A stretch of 64,000 nucleotides of DNA from Myxococcota bacterium (lineage in GTDB: Bacteria; Myxococcota_A; Bradymonadia; UBA7976; UBA1532): the NCBI GenBank assembly GCA_023150895.1, contig JAKLJY010000009.1, positions 42,377 through 106,376 of the forward strand, given 5' to 3'. A program made the position numbers and the translations under genes. The notes below the pieces were generated by a model that worked only from the letters and a program-made list of their open reading frames with translations, did no database searches and was not told where the DNA came from. Below, one piece after another: positions 15,349 to 25,100 of this stretch; the first letter of the stretch is position 1, and each line of letters begins with the position of its first letter.

Positions 15349-18300
15349 ATGTTATCACGGCCCGCGCGCGCCCGCATCGGAACTTTGTTGGGAATGTTCG
15401 TTTTCGCCTGTGGCGAGGGGACGGACGACGGCGCAAGTGGCGGCCCGCCGGGCTCGGCGGACGTTGGAGCAGGGGAAACCGGAGGGACGGGGGGAACGGG
15501 CGCGCCGGGCGGCACGGAGGCACCCGGCGGCACGCCGTCGACCCCGGACGCGGGCCTGCCCGAGGGGCCGATCTACGACCTCACCCATGCGGACCACCAC
15601 GGGCAGCCGGCATACCGGGGGCACGTCGATCAGTTCGACGTCGTCTCCGCGTCGCTGAACCAGCCGACGGGGCTCGCCGAGCTGTACGTCGGCCACCCGG
15701 TCCGGTTCACGGCCGAGGTCCACGTCACGGCGGAGCCCCTCGAGGCGCCGCTGTATTACGGCCTGCGCGTCGGCGAAGCGTTCTGTGTCATCGGCGACGT
15801 GGGCGTCGACCACCTCGCCGAGTACTTCGACGCCGCCGCCCGCGCCAACGCCGCGCTGGCCGCGCAGGCGCCGGTGATCGACACGGGCTCGCTGGCCGAC
15901 TGCGCCGCGACCCGCACCTGTGCCGACGAAGGCGAGGCGTGCGTGGGTGTGCTGACCACCGGGCTGCCCGAGGGTTACGACCCGGAGGCCGCGCTCGACG
16001 CCAACGCCGCCATGCCCTCCGCCCCCCCGCCGGATGCGGTGGACGACCTGCCACCGCCCGCCGAGCACGTCGCCTGGCAGTGCATGCGACCGACCTACGC
16101 GGCCACGTTGGCCGACGACGCGGCGGGCGCGCCGACTGTCGCACTGACGCTGACCCCGGCCGACCTCGTCGGCAGCGTGCCGCGCGAATACAGCCTGAGC
16201 ATCGAGGACGTGCTGCCCGAGCGCTGCGCCCCGATGGCCGGCGACACGACGGCGGAGCTCTGGGTGAGCTTCGATCCGGACTTCACGACGCTCTACCCCG
16301 GGCGGCCCGGCGGTCAGGACGAGGCGCACGAGGACCTGGCTGCGACGCACGACGCCATGGCAGACGTGGATGCGACGGCCTTGCGCCATGCCCGCATCTA
16401 CGCGCAGCGCTTCGCCGGCGCCGAGGGCCGCGTCGTCGGCCCGATTCACCCGGATCCGGGCGTCGACTTCGAGCTGCGGCATCTGATGACCGGCTCCTCG
16501 GTGGTTCTGTTGCACGAGGACGTGCAGCAGCCCTGGGATTTCGAGGTGACGGCGCTGTTCAGCGTGGACGGCGCCCTCGACCCGGCGCACGCCGAACAGC
16601 TCGCGAGCGCCCGCGAACAGTTCCATTTCTCACTGCAGCCGGCGGGCGAGCCCCGCGAGGGCTGTCTTCTGCCCGAGCCCCTGCCCGCCTTCGAGCCGCG
16701 CCCTTTGGCCATCGACGACGCCGCAGGGCATGACACCGACACCGCCGACGCGGAGATCCACGCCGAACGCACGGTGAAGGAGCACGGGTTCGCCCTGCAC
16801 GTGGCGGGCGAGCTGCGCACGGCGGTCGTGTCGGGCGACTGGGCGTGTTTCGATCGCTTCGAGGTGCGTGGCTGCTTCGAGACGGCGCTCGATCAGGCGG
16901 ACGCGCCGGGCCTGGGCACCGAGAATGACTGCGCCGCGCTGCAGGTCCGCCTCGAGCGCGTGCTGCCCGAGCCCGAAGGGGCCGAGCCGTCCCCGAACGA
17001 GCCGCCCCCGAACGAGCCGCAAGGTCTGCCGGAGGCCGAGCAGCGTTTCCGCGAGAAGGCCGCCGGCGCGGGGGGCTGTGATCAGAGCCTGCTCGAGGAA
17101 TACACCGCCCGGATGCGCCGCTACTACGAGCTCGAGCGCTCCGTGAAGATCACGAACTGGTATGTCATGGACTACGGCCGCTTCCTCGAGCGCATCGGCG
17201 TGGGCGACAACTGGGACTACGCCCCGTATCACTTGCCCGCGGGGTGGTTCTCGGGTCACATCGCCCGCAGCCCGTGGGTGGGCGGCGACGTCAAGGCTTG
17301 TCTCGACAGCTTCGAGGCTCGGGGCGTCGTGGCCGGCGATCACCCGTACTGCTACTGGGTGTATTCCATCAACCGCGACTACGAGGCCTACCGGCGACTG
17401 CGGCGATACTTCCTGACGGACGACGGCCGGGGCGGCGACTACGTCGCATTCAAGGCCGATCCCTTCGCCAAGACGAACTCCTGGTACAACTGGAAGTGTT
17501 CGGGCATTCACTCGGGCTGGTTCGCGCAGTACTGGGGCGACCCGGTCAACACACTCCGCACCTGGGCCGATCGCTGGAAACATCCCGATCCCGTTCACGC
17601 GCAGTACGATGTCACGCTGCGACGCAATGTGACCGCCGTGGTGAGCGGGCGCTCCGAGATCGGCTGCGCGACGAACGGGCTCTACATGCTTCAGCGGTAC
17701 CGCGTGACGGACGACGGACACGTCGAATACATCCCCGACGACGACGCCTTCTACACCGAGTATCTGCCCCGCGTGATCGAGAAGGGCGCTGCGAAGGCCC
17801 GCGCCGACGAAATCTGGAACCAGCTGGTGAACAGCTGCACCTCGTTCAGCGCCCCGGCGTGGAGCAGCGAGGCGATTCAGCAGACGCGCATCGTGCCGGC
17901 GCTCTACCCGAGCAAGTCCGTGAACTTCGGCACGGTGAACTTCGGCGCCGAGGGCGGCCTCGTCAACGACGTGCTGATCAACAAGACGACGGGCGACTTC
18001 GTGCTCACGGCCGGCCCCAAGGTGCGCATGTGGACGGACGGCGTGCTCGCCCCGGAGCTCGGCGGCGGCATCGCGTTCAGCCTCCATGACATCTTCGGCG
18101 CGTGGCTGCTCGGGCGGTTCTTCAGCGACGTCGTATCGAGTCACATCACGGCCGGCTTCCACGTGCTCACGCAGGACCTCTGGAAACTCAAGTACCGGCT
18201 GCCCGAACAGTTCCTCATTCCCATGCCGCCCCCCCTCGAGAAGGAGGTCGAGAAGTGCAAGTCGTACTTCTATGACGGCGTGCCCGTCGGCGTGGAGCTC

Positions 18301-18780
18301 TGCGCCGGCATCGGCGGCGCGGTGGGCATCAAGGGGGACGGCCCCAACGACGAGGCGACCCTGACGGTGGAGAAAGTGGGCACGACCGCCGGCGCGGACG
18401 GCCGCCCGGGCATCGTCGGTCGGGTCATTCCCTTCATCGCGATGAACACCAGCGGCAGCATCGGCGTCGACTTCCTGGCCGGCGTGACGGGCTTCAAGCT
18501 CAACCTCGACCCGACGATCGAGCTGCAGTTCCCCATCGAACCGAGCCTGCACTGGAGCCTGCGCTGGCTGGCGGACGTGAGCCGGCTCGCCTGGGAGCTC
18601 GTGCCGGGCATTCGCATCGGCTTCGACGTGGTCGGTTTCGGCGGCAATCTGGTCTTCCAGGTGAAGTTCCGCTGGGGCAGCGAGTACGGCTGGACGATCG
18701 TCGAGTGGGACCCGCTGGATCTGGCGAGTGAGACACTGCTCGAGCGGTTCCATGTGTTCAGCGGGGAGACGAGCCTTTGA
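15349..18780 (+). CDS. Giant lipoprotein of unknown function (1143 residues)
   Basis: The N-terminus has a lipoprotein signal with Cys21 (MFVFAC), followed by a Gly/Thr/Pro-rich linker (about 30-75). The rest is a large exported protein without a motif I can name. It has scattered Cys residues, a Pro-rich break near 545-560, and an aromatic-rich middle region (about 590-800) with many Tyr and Trp. The C-terminal part (about 840-1143) looks beta-rich and hydrophobic, for example IGVDFLAGVTGFKLNLDP and IRIGFDVVGFGGNLVFQVKF, which could form membrane-near sheets. Its stop overlaps the TTG start of the next gene, so the two are made together; that partner resembles lipid-transfer proteins. Function unknown. 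Confidence 0.75.
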   Translation: MLSRPARARIGTLLGMFVFACGEGTDDGASGGPPGSADVGAGETGGTGGTGAPGGTEAPGGTPSTPDAGLPEGPIYDLTHADHHGQPAYRGHVDQFDVVSASLNQPTGLAELYVGHPVRFTAEVHVTAEPLEAPLYYGLRVGEAFCVIGDVGVDHLAEYFDAAARANAALAAQAPVIDTGSLADCAATRTCADEGEACVGVLTTGLPEGYDPEAALDANAAMPSAPPPDAVDDLPPPAEHVAWQCMRPTYAATLADDAAGAPTVALTLTPADLVGSVPREYSLSIEDVLPERCAPMAGDTTAELWVSFDPDFTTLYPGRPGGQDEAHEDLAATHDAMADVDATALRHARIYAQRFAGAEGRVVGPIHPDPGVDFELRHLMTGSSVVLLHEDVQQPWDFEVTALFSVDGALDPAHAEQLASAREQFHFSLQPAGEPREGCLLPEPLPAFEPRPLAIDDAAGHDTDTADAEIHAERTVKEHGFALHVAGELRTAVVSGDWACFDRFEVRGCFETALDQADAPGLGTENDCAALQVRLERVLPEPEGAEPSPNEPPPNEPQGLPEAEQRFREKAAGAGGCDQSLLEEYTARMRRYYELERSVKITNWYVMDYGRFLERIGVGDNWDYAPYHLPAGWFSGHIARSPWVGGDVKACLDSFEARGVVAGDHPYCYWVYSINRDYEAYRRLRRYFLTDDGRGGDYVAFKADPFAKTNSWYNWKCSGIHSGWFAQYWGDPVNTLRTWADRWKHPDPVHAQYDVTLRRNVTAVVSGRSEIGCATNGLYMLQRYRVTDDGHVEYIPDDDAFYTEYLPRVIEKGAAKARADEIWNQLVNSCTSFSAPAWSSEAIQQTRIVPALYPSKSVNFGTVNFGAEGGLVNDVLINKTTGDFVLTAGPKVRMWTDGVLAPELGGGIAFSLHDIFGAWLLGRFFSDVVSSHITAGFHVLTQDLWKLKYRLPEQFLIPMPPPLEKEVEKCKSYFYDGVPVGVELCAGIGGAVGIKGDGPNDEATLTVEKVGTTAGADGRPGIVGRVIPFIAMNTSGSIGVDFLAGVTGFKLNLDPTIELQFPIEPSLHWSLRWLADVSRLAWELVPGIRIGFDVVGFGGNLVFQVKFRWGSEYGWTIVEWDPLDLASETLLERFHVFSGETSL

Positions 18781-20735
18781 GTCGCAGGGCGACCCGCATC
18801 GGGGTCGCGCTCGCGCTCGCCGGCGCCGGGGTGGCCGTTGCGGTCTCTGCCCGCTCCGGCTCGGATGAGGCGCCGCGCCCCGCCGGGCCCGCCGCGAACC
18901 CACAGGCCGCCACCCCCGGGCACCTGCCCGCCCTGAGCCCGGCGCGCCCCCGGGGGCTCGGCTGCGCGTTCGAGGTCGGCGGGCGGTTCGCGTGGCGGTT
19001 CGAGGTCGCCGTGCGCCTCGACCTCGAGCGCGGCGCGTTGGCCCCGGCAGGCACGCCGAAACAGGGCGTCGACGTGGTCGAGAGCGGGGCCGAGGGCACG
19101 CTCGAAGCCCTGGTGCTCGCCGTCACCCCGGCCGGCGAAGCGGTCGTCGCCCTGCGCGCGACGCGCTTCTCGGACACGCCGCCGGACGCCGCCTCGGCCG
19201 CCTCGGCCGCCGAGAATTGGCCCGCCGATCTCCGCAAGCCCGTGCTGCTGCGCGTGGACGACCGCTGCCGCACGCTGGCCGGCGCCCGCCACCGGGACAC
19301 GTCCATCCTGGCCTGGGACCGCCTCGGGCGTCTGATGGACCGCTTTCAGTTCATGGCCCCGCCCGAGCCGGCCCCCCCTGCGGAGGATGGAACCGCGCGG
19401 CCGTACACCACCCGGCACACGGACACCCACGGCGCGAGCGTCGTGTCCAACCGGCACGTCGCGGGGCCCGGCCGCGGCGCCCTGGCCCGACGGCGGCTGC
19501 GCTACGAGGTCGCCGATCCGCGCGTGCAGGTGGCCATCGTACGCGCGCAGAGCACCCTCACGCTCGGCGACGCGGTGTGGTTCGAGGGCCTCGACGAGTC
19601 GCAGATCGTCCACACCCGCATGAGCGGCGCCCCGGCGTTTCAATCTGCGGAGCGGGCCCGGTTCGCCGCCGTCAGTCCCGATCCCAAAGCGTTTGCGGGT
19701 CAGGACCTCGATCTGTCGCACTACGTCTGGGGCCGGCCGGACGCCGCGGCGCTGTCCACGGCCCGCGACGCCCAGGGGCCCGCCGGCCTGCGCGGCGAGC
19801 CTCTGGAGACGGCCTGGGGGCACTACCTCGCCTCGGCGGAGAAGGACTGGTTCGGTGCGCAAAAGCGCCTGCGGGCGTGGCTGCGGGCCAACCCCGAGGG
19901 GGCCGCCGCCCTGGCCGCCGGCCTGCGGGCGGGGCGGTTCGCTCCGCGCGAGGCCGCCGCGCTCACGCTGGCGCTGGCCAAGTCCGGCTCGCCGGAGGCC
20001 CTCGCCGCGCTCGAGGGCCTGGCCGCGGATGCCTCGCTGCCCGAGAACCTGCGCACGCAGGCCGTCAGCGCCCTCGCGGACGCCCCGCATCCCACCCTGA
20101 ACACGGTCGACACGTTGGTGACGATCGCCGACCGGGCGAACGGACCGACGTCGCTGCAGGACCTCGTCGGCAGCGCGGCGACGATGTCGCTCGGCAACCT
20201 CGTCGAGGGTCAGGTCGCCGGCGCGCCGGCCGACGCCGCCCGGGCCTACCTCGAGTCGCGGCTCCATGCCGCCGATGCCGACCGCGTGGCCGAGGCCCTG
20301 TGGGCGGTGGGCAACACCGGCGATCCGGCGTTTCTGGACACCGTGGCGACGAAGGCCGCGTCCGACGATCCGGATCTCCGCGCCGCGGCCATGCATGCCG
20401 CGCGCAAGATGAAACACGACCCCGAGGCCCGGGCCCTGGTGACCGAGCGCCTGCGGGTCGAGACCCACCCCGAGGTGGCCGCCGAGGCCGCCGCAGCGCA
20501 GCGCGAACAGCTCGGCGCCTCGGGCCGACTCTCCGCCCACGAACTGAACCTGTATCGTTCTAAACTCGTCGGCGCGCCCGAGCCCCTGCGGCGCGAGATC
20601 GTGCTCACGCTCGGCGCCGTGGCGACCCAGCAGCCCGAGGCGAGACAGATTCTCGCCGAGTGGTACCCCCTCGAAGAGAGCCTGCCCGTGCGGCAGCTCA
20701 TCGGCCGCTTCGTGCCGGCGGCCATGCTGCCGTAG
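18777..20735 (+). CDS. Exported HEAT-repeat protein resembling vitellogenin/MTP lipid-transfer proteins
   Basis: The start is a TTG that overlaps the previous stop (TTGA) and follows GGGGAG by a normal distance. The product of 652 residues has a signal peptide or anchor (about 6-24). An N-terminal beta-type domain follows (about 60-290), beginning with GLGCAFEVGGRFAWRFEV. Residues about 340-640 form an alpha-helical repeat with HEAT-like units such as GSPEALAALEGLA, SAATMSLGNLV and EALWAVGNTGDPAFLDTV. This order, beta barrel then helical superhelix with ALxxLGNxG, is that of the large lipid-transfer proteins (vitellogenin, MTP, apoB N-terminus). That likeness is my reading and not a database result; a plain HEAT-repeat scaffold is the alternative. 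It works with the upstream giant lipoprotein. Confidence 0.7.
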   Translation: MSRRATRIGVALALAGAGVAVAVSARSGSDEAPRPAGPAANPQAATPGHLPALSPARPRGLGCAFEVGGRFAWRFEVAVRLDLERGALAPAGTPKQGVDVVESGAEGTLEALVLAVTPAGEAVVALRATRFSDTPPDAASAASAAENWPADLRKPVLLRVDDRCRTLAGARHRDTSILAWDRLGRLMDRFQFMAPPEPAPPAEDGTARPYTTRHTDTHGASVVSNRHVAGPGRGALARRRLRYEVADPRVQVAIVRAQSTLTLGDAVWFEGLDESQIVHTRMSGAPAFQSAERARFAAVSPDPKAFAGQDLDLSHYVWGRPDAAALSTARDAQGPAGLRGEPLETAWGHYLASAEKDWFGAQKRLRAWLRANPEGAAALAAGLRAGRFAPREAAALTLALAKSGSPEALAALEGLAADASLPENLRTQAVSALADAPHPTLNTVDTLVTIADRANGPTSLQDLVGSAATMSLGNLVEGQVAGAPADAARAYLESRLHAADADRVAEALWAVGNTGDPAFLDTVATKAASDDPDLRAAAMHAARKMKHDPEARALVTERLRVETHPEVAAEAAAAQREQLGASGRLSAHELNLYRSKLVGAPEPLRREIVLTLGAVATQQPEARQILAEWYPLEESLPVRQLIGRFVPAAMLP

Positions 20736-20755
20736 GTGCACACCCCACGGCGCCA

Positions 20756-20785
20756 CCGGCCCGACGGATCACCCCACCGGGCCGG
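20756..20785. terminator. GC-rich hairpin between convergent genes
   Basis: CCGGCCCG (20756-20763) and CGGGCCGG (20778-20785) form a perfect 8-bp stem with a 14-base loop in the 59-base gap between two convergent genes. No T-run follows on either strand. It is a candidate bidirectional terminator. Confidence 0.4.
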
Positions 20786-20794
20786 CGCAGCGCG

Positions 20795-23700
20795 TCAGTT
20801 CGGCGCGCAGAGGATGTTGTAGGCCACGGGCAGCTCGCAGCCCCGGTAGTCGGGGTCGTAGTCGAGGCTGCCGCCGCTCAACCCGAAGAACAGGTTGCAG
20901 CGGATACCCTCGTTGGGGAGCTGCTGGCAGCTGCCCTCTTCCCAAGAGAGCGCACGCGCGAAGCCGGCCACCTGGCAGGCGGCGTTGGCGCAGCCCTCGG
21001 CGTTCTGGCAGTCGTTCCAGGCGTCGCACGACCCGTGGTGACCGAACGCGTCCTGCGGGAAGACGGGCACCGCCCCGCCGCAGTAACCGTCGATGCACTC
21101 CACGCCGCGCTCGCAGACGGTGCCGCACACGCCGCAGTTGTTCGCATCCGTCTGGCCGTCGAGGCAGACGCCGTCGCACTGGATGAAGTCGACCTCCTCG
21201 CAGAAGTCGCCCGCCGCGGCGCAACCGTCGTCCGCCGGGAAGTCGACCGCGCCGTCGCCGTCGTCGTCCTGACCGTTCGAGCACCAGACCACCGAAAGGT
21301 CGTCCGGATCGCGCTCGTCCGTGTCGAGTGCCGACTCGCAGCCGACGTCCTCCGCGTCGATGAGGCCGTCGCCGTCGTCGTCGCGGCGATTCTCGCAGAC
21401 CTGCAGCAGGCTGCGAACGACGAGCAGCAGCGTGAGCTCGAGGTTCGGATCGCCGGGCTGCCAGTTGGGGCTGTAGTCGCTGATGATGATGTAGTCGCCC
21501 GGCTCGAGGCGGTCGACACGCGTCGCGCGGCCGTCCCACTGATCGCCGGCGCAGGCGATCTCGGAGCCGGCGTCGTCACAGGCGGAGCGAATCGACGTGG
21601 TCCCAAAGACGAAGTCGCCGAAGATCGGCCCGGACCGGACCGAGACCTCGACGAACGAGGGGTCGTCGAGGTGCAACAAATAGACGGCCTCGCCGATGGG
21701 ACCGTCGCCACAGGACGCCTGCGCGAAGCCCTGCGCGCCGTACTCGACGGCGTAGGACCCCGTGACGGCCGGCAGCTCGACGACCTCGACGTCCGCGCGG
21801 CAGAGGAGCTGCTCGTAGGCGTCGCCCGCGGTGGTGCAGTCCCCGTCGTCCGGCCAGTCGGTCACGCCGTCTTCGTCATTGTCGATGCCGTCGAAGCAGG
21901 CCGGGGCGACCTCGGGGTCGTCCGCCTCGAGGTCATCGAAGGGCGTGCGGCAGCCCGGATCCGCGTTGTCGGTGCGCTCGTCGCCGTCGTTGTCGATGAG
22001 GTCGTTGCACTGACGGATGTTCGACGCGACGTCGATGCTGACGGTGAGGTCGGACCGCGCGCCGCGGCGCTCGACGAAGACGTAGTAGACGCCGCGCTCG
22101 AGGTTGCGGGCCTCGAGGATGCCCCGGGCATCGCCGCGGCAGGCCCGTTCGCTCCGCGGGTCGTCGCACATGTCGCGGAGGTAGATGACCGCGCGAGCGG
22201 GCTCACCGTCGCGCGTCACCGTCACCGTGAGGTCCGACGGATCGTCGAGCGTAACGGCAAAGACCTGCGCCCGGCCGAAACCGTCGCCGCAGGTGCCCGC
22301 CGTCCCGTCGGCGCCATCGACCGGCGACACGACGAACGCGCCGCCCGCCTGCCCGACCTCGGTCACCGGGACCCCGAGGCCGCAACGGGGGGCCTCGCTC
22401 CCGTCGCCCGCCGTCAGGCAGTCGGGATCGGCCGGGTAGTCGACCACGCCGTCCTCGTCGTCGTCGACTTCGTTGCCGCAGACCGGCGGACCAGCGACGC
22501 CGGGGTCGGCCTCGTCGGAGTCGTAGGGCGAGGCGCAACCGGGATCCTGCGCGTCGACCAGCCCGTCGCGGTCGTCGTCCTGACCGTTGTCGCAGACGGG
22601 GGGCTCGATTCGCCGCGGGACCGTGTAGACCAGGCGCTCATAGCGCTCGTCGAAGGCCGTGGTGTTGCCGCAGCGGTAGCCGCCCTGCGTCGAGCCGCCG
22701 CCCGAGTGCCAGCACATGCGGCCTTCGCCGGTGCCGTCGTCATTTCCGTTCTCGCCCAAGGCGTTGGTGTCGCAGGAGTTGCGGGCCGGGACGGCGCCAC
22801 CGGGGACGAAACCGATGCTGGTGTTCTCGGAGAAGTACCAGCCGATGCCGTTGTGCTCGTTGGTGTCGTTGTTGTTGTCGCCGGTGTCGCGGAAGACCTC
22901 GGCGGTGTCGCCCATCGCGGCGAGCTGGAAGACGTCGGCACCGACGGGGCGGCACGCGACCAGCACCTGCTCGCCGTCACACGCGCCGAGGAGGTCGGCG
23001 AGGGGCGAGCTTTCGCCGTAGGTCTCCGCCCAGCAGAGCTCCCAGCCGACGAGCTCATTGACCGAGAGGTCGGTGCGGTACCCCTCGAAGACGACGCGGC
23101 CGCCGCAGTACCCGTCGAGGCACTCGACGCCCTCGTCGCAGACGACCCCGCAACGGCCGCAGTGCTGCTCGTTGCCGACGACATCCTGGCAGACCCCGTC
23201 ACAGAAGTCGAAGCCGACCTCTTCGCAGACGTCGCCCGCGCCCGTGCAGCCGTCGTCGCCGGGGTAGTCGATCGCGCCATCGCCGTCATCGTCGACGCCG
23301 TTGTTGCAGAACGGCCCGAGGACGGGATCGGCCTCGTCGTCGTCCCGCGCGTCGCGGCAGCCGGGATCGGTGAGATCCGTGAGGCCATCGCGATCGTTGT
23401 CGATTTCGTCGCTGCACTCGGGATGCGACGGGCGCACGCGGAACTCGATCTCGACATCCGCCGAGCCGCCGAGGGGCACGGGCCCGCCGTCGATCCCACC
23501 GCCCTGGCTGGCCTCGGCGAAGACGAAGTAGACGCCGGCCTCGAGGCCACGCATCGACATCGTGCCGCTCCACATGTCGCCACAGGCGATCTCGGTGGCA
23601 CCGTCCGCGCACTCGCGACGCGCGTAGAGTGCCACCGGCTGGCGGAACTGCTGGAGAGAACGGTTGATGACCGTGACGTCGGCCGGTCGGTCGAGCGTCA

Positions 23701-24793
23701 GCACGAAGAGGTGCTCGGGCATGATCTCGAACGTGCAGGACCCGCGGGCGAGATCCGGCCCGACGAAGGGCAGGCTCACCGGGAAGATGCCGCCGTCGAT
23801 CGTGACGTCGGTCATCGGCAGGTCGAGCTCGCAGAGCGGACCCTCCCGGGTGACGCCGGCGGCGCTGCAGTCCGGATCGGCCGGGTAGTCGGTCAGGCCG
23901 TCGGAGTCGTTGTCGAGTCCGTCGGCGCAGGCCGGGACCTCTACGGGATCCTGCTCGGCGTCGTCGTCGCCCGACTCGCAGCCGGGATCGGCGAGGTCGA
24001 CGAGGCCATCGCCGTCGTTGTCCTCGGTGTCGCGGCACCCCGAGGCGCCGTTCTCCTCGACCGTCAAGCGGAACGGGCCGCCGCCGTCGCGTGCGCCCGT
24101 GTCCACGATGACGTAGTACACGCCGGGCGTGGGCGCCTCGAGCACGGCGCGCGTGCCGGGGTTGCCCGGGGCCCCGCGGTTGCAGGCGAGGTCCTCGGGG
24201 CGTTCGCACTCGGCCCGCACGTACAGCACGGTGGGGGCCTGCGTCTCGGGGTGATCGGTGCGGAAGATGAGGCGGTCGAGCGGGCGGTCGACGCGGTACC
24301 GGAAGACGACCTCGCCCCCCGCCGCCCCGCCGCAGCTCGCGGCGAGCGCGCTCTCGCCCGCAGCCGCGGTGTCGCCGTCGTAGCCGCCGTTGTCGGCGAG
24401 CCAGGCGTTGAGGTCGATGACCTCGCGGCCCGCGCAGTTCGAAACCGGCGGCGCGGCGTCGGGATCGGGCGGAGGACCGCCGTCGGGGGGGGTCACCGTG
24501 GCGTCGTCGCTCTGGACCTGCGCGTCGTCGGTCGACACCGTCGCGTCCGGGGTCGTGCCCCCGGGAGGGGGCTGACCGCCGACGCCGGTGTCGGCGGGCG
24601 TTGCGGTGCCGCCCTCGCCGCTGTCGGTCAGCATCACGCCGCCGGGGTTCTCGCCCCCTTCACCGGCGCTGCCGCCGCCCCCCGTCGTGCCGCCGCCGCC
24701 GCCCTCACCGCAGGCGAGCAGCCACAGGCTGCCGGCGCACAGGGCGAGCAGCGGCCCGCGCCGCCGTCCCCGATCTCCGTTCCGGGATGTCAT
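20795..24793 (-). CDS. Large lipoprotein with ten DxDxDG repeats, PPC-like and Cys-rich modules
   Basis: The 1332-residue protein begins at the ATG at 24793, nine bases after GGAGG, with lipobox Cys28 (LLAC) and a Gly-rich linker. It has four beta-sandwich units of pre-peptidase C-terminal look (about 135-245, 322-452, 792-922, 998-1128), each with YYVxV or YxFVE near the end. Between them sit ten copies of a motif like DNDxDGxxDxxDPGC, arranged in pairs, which resemble calcium-binding MopE/thrombospondin-type repeats. Two short Cys-rich units of the Stig1-like type (about 522-568 and 1202-1242, with CDGVCQD or CDGVCLD and CGxCGxVC) follow the repeats. A unique Cys/Trp-rich domain lies at about 575-730 and another at the C-terminus. 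It is probably an adhesive or matrix surface protein stabilised by calcium. Confidence 0.8.
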   Translation of the reverse strand: MTSRNGDRGRRRGPLLALCAGSLWLLACGEGGGGGTTGGGGSAGEGGENPGGVMLTDSGEGGTATPADTGVGGQPPPGGTTPDATVSTDDAQVQSDDATVTPPDGGPPPDPDAAPPVSNCAGREVIDLNAWLADNGGYDGDTAAAGESALAASCGGAAGGEVVFRYRVDRPLDRLIFRTDHPETQAPTVLYVRAECERPEDLACNRGAPGNPGTRAVLEAPTPGVYYVIVDTGARDGGGPFRLTVEENGASGCRDTEDNDGDGLVDLADPGCESGDDDAEQDPVEVPACADGLDNDSDGLTDYPADPDCSAAGVTREGPLCELDLPMTDVTIDGGIFPVSLPFVGPDLARGSCTFEIMPEHLFVLTLDRPADVTVINRSLQQFRQPVALYARRECADGATEIACGDMWSGTMSMRGLEAGVYFVFAEASQGGGIDGGPVPLGGSADVEIEFRVRPSHPECSDEIDNDRDGLTDLTDPGCRDARDDDEADPVLGPFCNNGVDDDGDGAIDYPGDDGCTGAGDVCEEVGFDFCDGVCQDVVGNEQHCGRCGVVCDEGVECLDGYCGGRVVFEGYRTDLSVNELVGWELCWAETYGESSPLADLLGACDGEQVLVACRPVGADVFQLAAMGDTAEVFRDTGDNNNDTNEHNGIGWYFSENTSIGFVPGGAVPARNSCDTNALGENGNDDGTGEGRMCWHSGGGSTQGGYRCGNTTAFDERYERLVYTVPRRIEPPVCDNGQDDDRDGLVDAQDPGCASPYDSDEADPGVAGPPVCGNEVDDDEDGVVDYPADPDCLTAGDGSEAPRCGLGVPVTEVGQAGGAFVVSPVDGADGTAGTCGDGFGRAQVFAVTLDDPSDLTVTVTRDGEPARAVIYLRDMCDDPRSERACRGDARGILEARNLERGVYYVFVERRGARSDLTVSIDVASNIRQCNDLIDNDGDERTDNADPGCRTPFDDLEADDPEVAPACFDGIDNDEDGVTDWPDDGDCTTAGDAYEQLLCRADVEVVELPAVTGSYAVEYGAQGFAQASCGDGPIGEAVYLLHLDDPSFVEVSVRSGPIFGDFVFGTTSIRSACDDAGSEIACAGDQWDGRATRVDRLEPGDYIIISDYSPNWQPGDPNLELTLLLVVRSLLQVCENRRDDDGDGLIDAEDVGCESALDTDERDPDDLSVVWCSNGQDDDGDGAVDFPADDGCAAAGDFCEEVDFIQCDGVCLDGQTDANNCGVCGTVCERGVECIDGYCGGAVPVFPQDAFGHHGSCDAWNDCQNAEGCANAACQVAGFARALSWEEGSCQQLPNEGIRCNLFFGLSGGSLDYDPDYRGCELPVAYNILCAPN

Positions 24794-25100
24794 TCCGAGG
24801 ATCCTCCGTGGTCTCACGCGAGCCCGGACGTGGCACGGGCTCGACTCATGGGTCTGCAGACCCGTTTGAAATGCGACCGGTCGGTGCGACCGGCGGACTG
24901 GGACTTGTCTGGCTGTAAAGTGCAAAATCCGGTCTACCGCCGGGCCGGGTCAAGGCGAAACGGACACGCCCCATGAGTCACGCGGGACACCCGATGCCGC
25001 GCGGTGAGGTTTCGAACGGTAGACCGGGGTCCACTGTGAGAAGATGAGCCGACACGCCGCCGAGCCCGCGCTCCGCCGACGAACGACGAGGACACCCGCC
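24794..25100. promoter_or_regulatory. Divergent promoter region with inverted repeats
   Basis: This 307-base gap separates two divergent lipoprotein genes and contains the only relatively AT-rich patch nearby (about 24905-24930). CCGGTCTACCG (24929-24939) and CGGTAGACCGG (25017-25027) are perfect 11-base inverted copies. A possible minus-strand promoter has TTGACC at 24953-24948 with a weak GGATTT 17 bases on, so the left copy would lie in its spacer. There is also a 14-bp palindrome GGGTCTGCAGACCC (24850-24863) and a CGACCGGTCG palindrome (24874-24883). I see no good -10 box for the plus strand. Confidence 0.4.

Noticed and set aside
24905..24930. AT-richer patch considered as a mark of a mobile element
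   Set aside because: It is only about 25 bases, lies in a divergent promoter region and has no flanking repeats or transposase.
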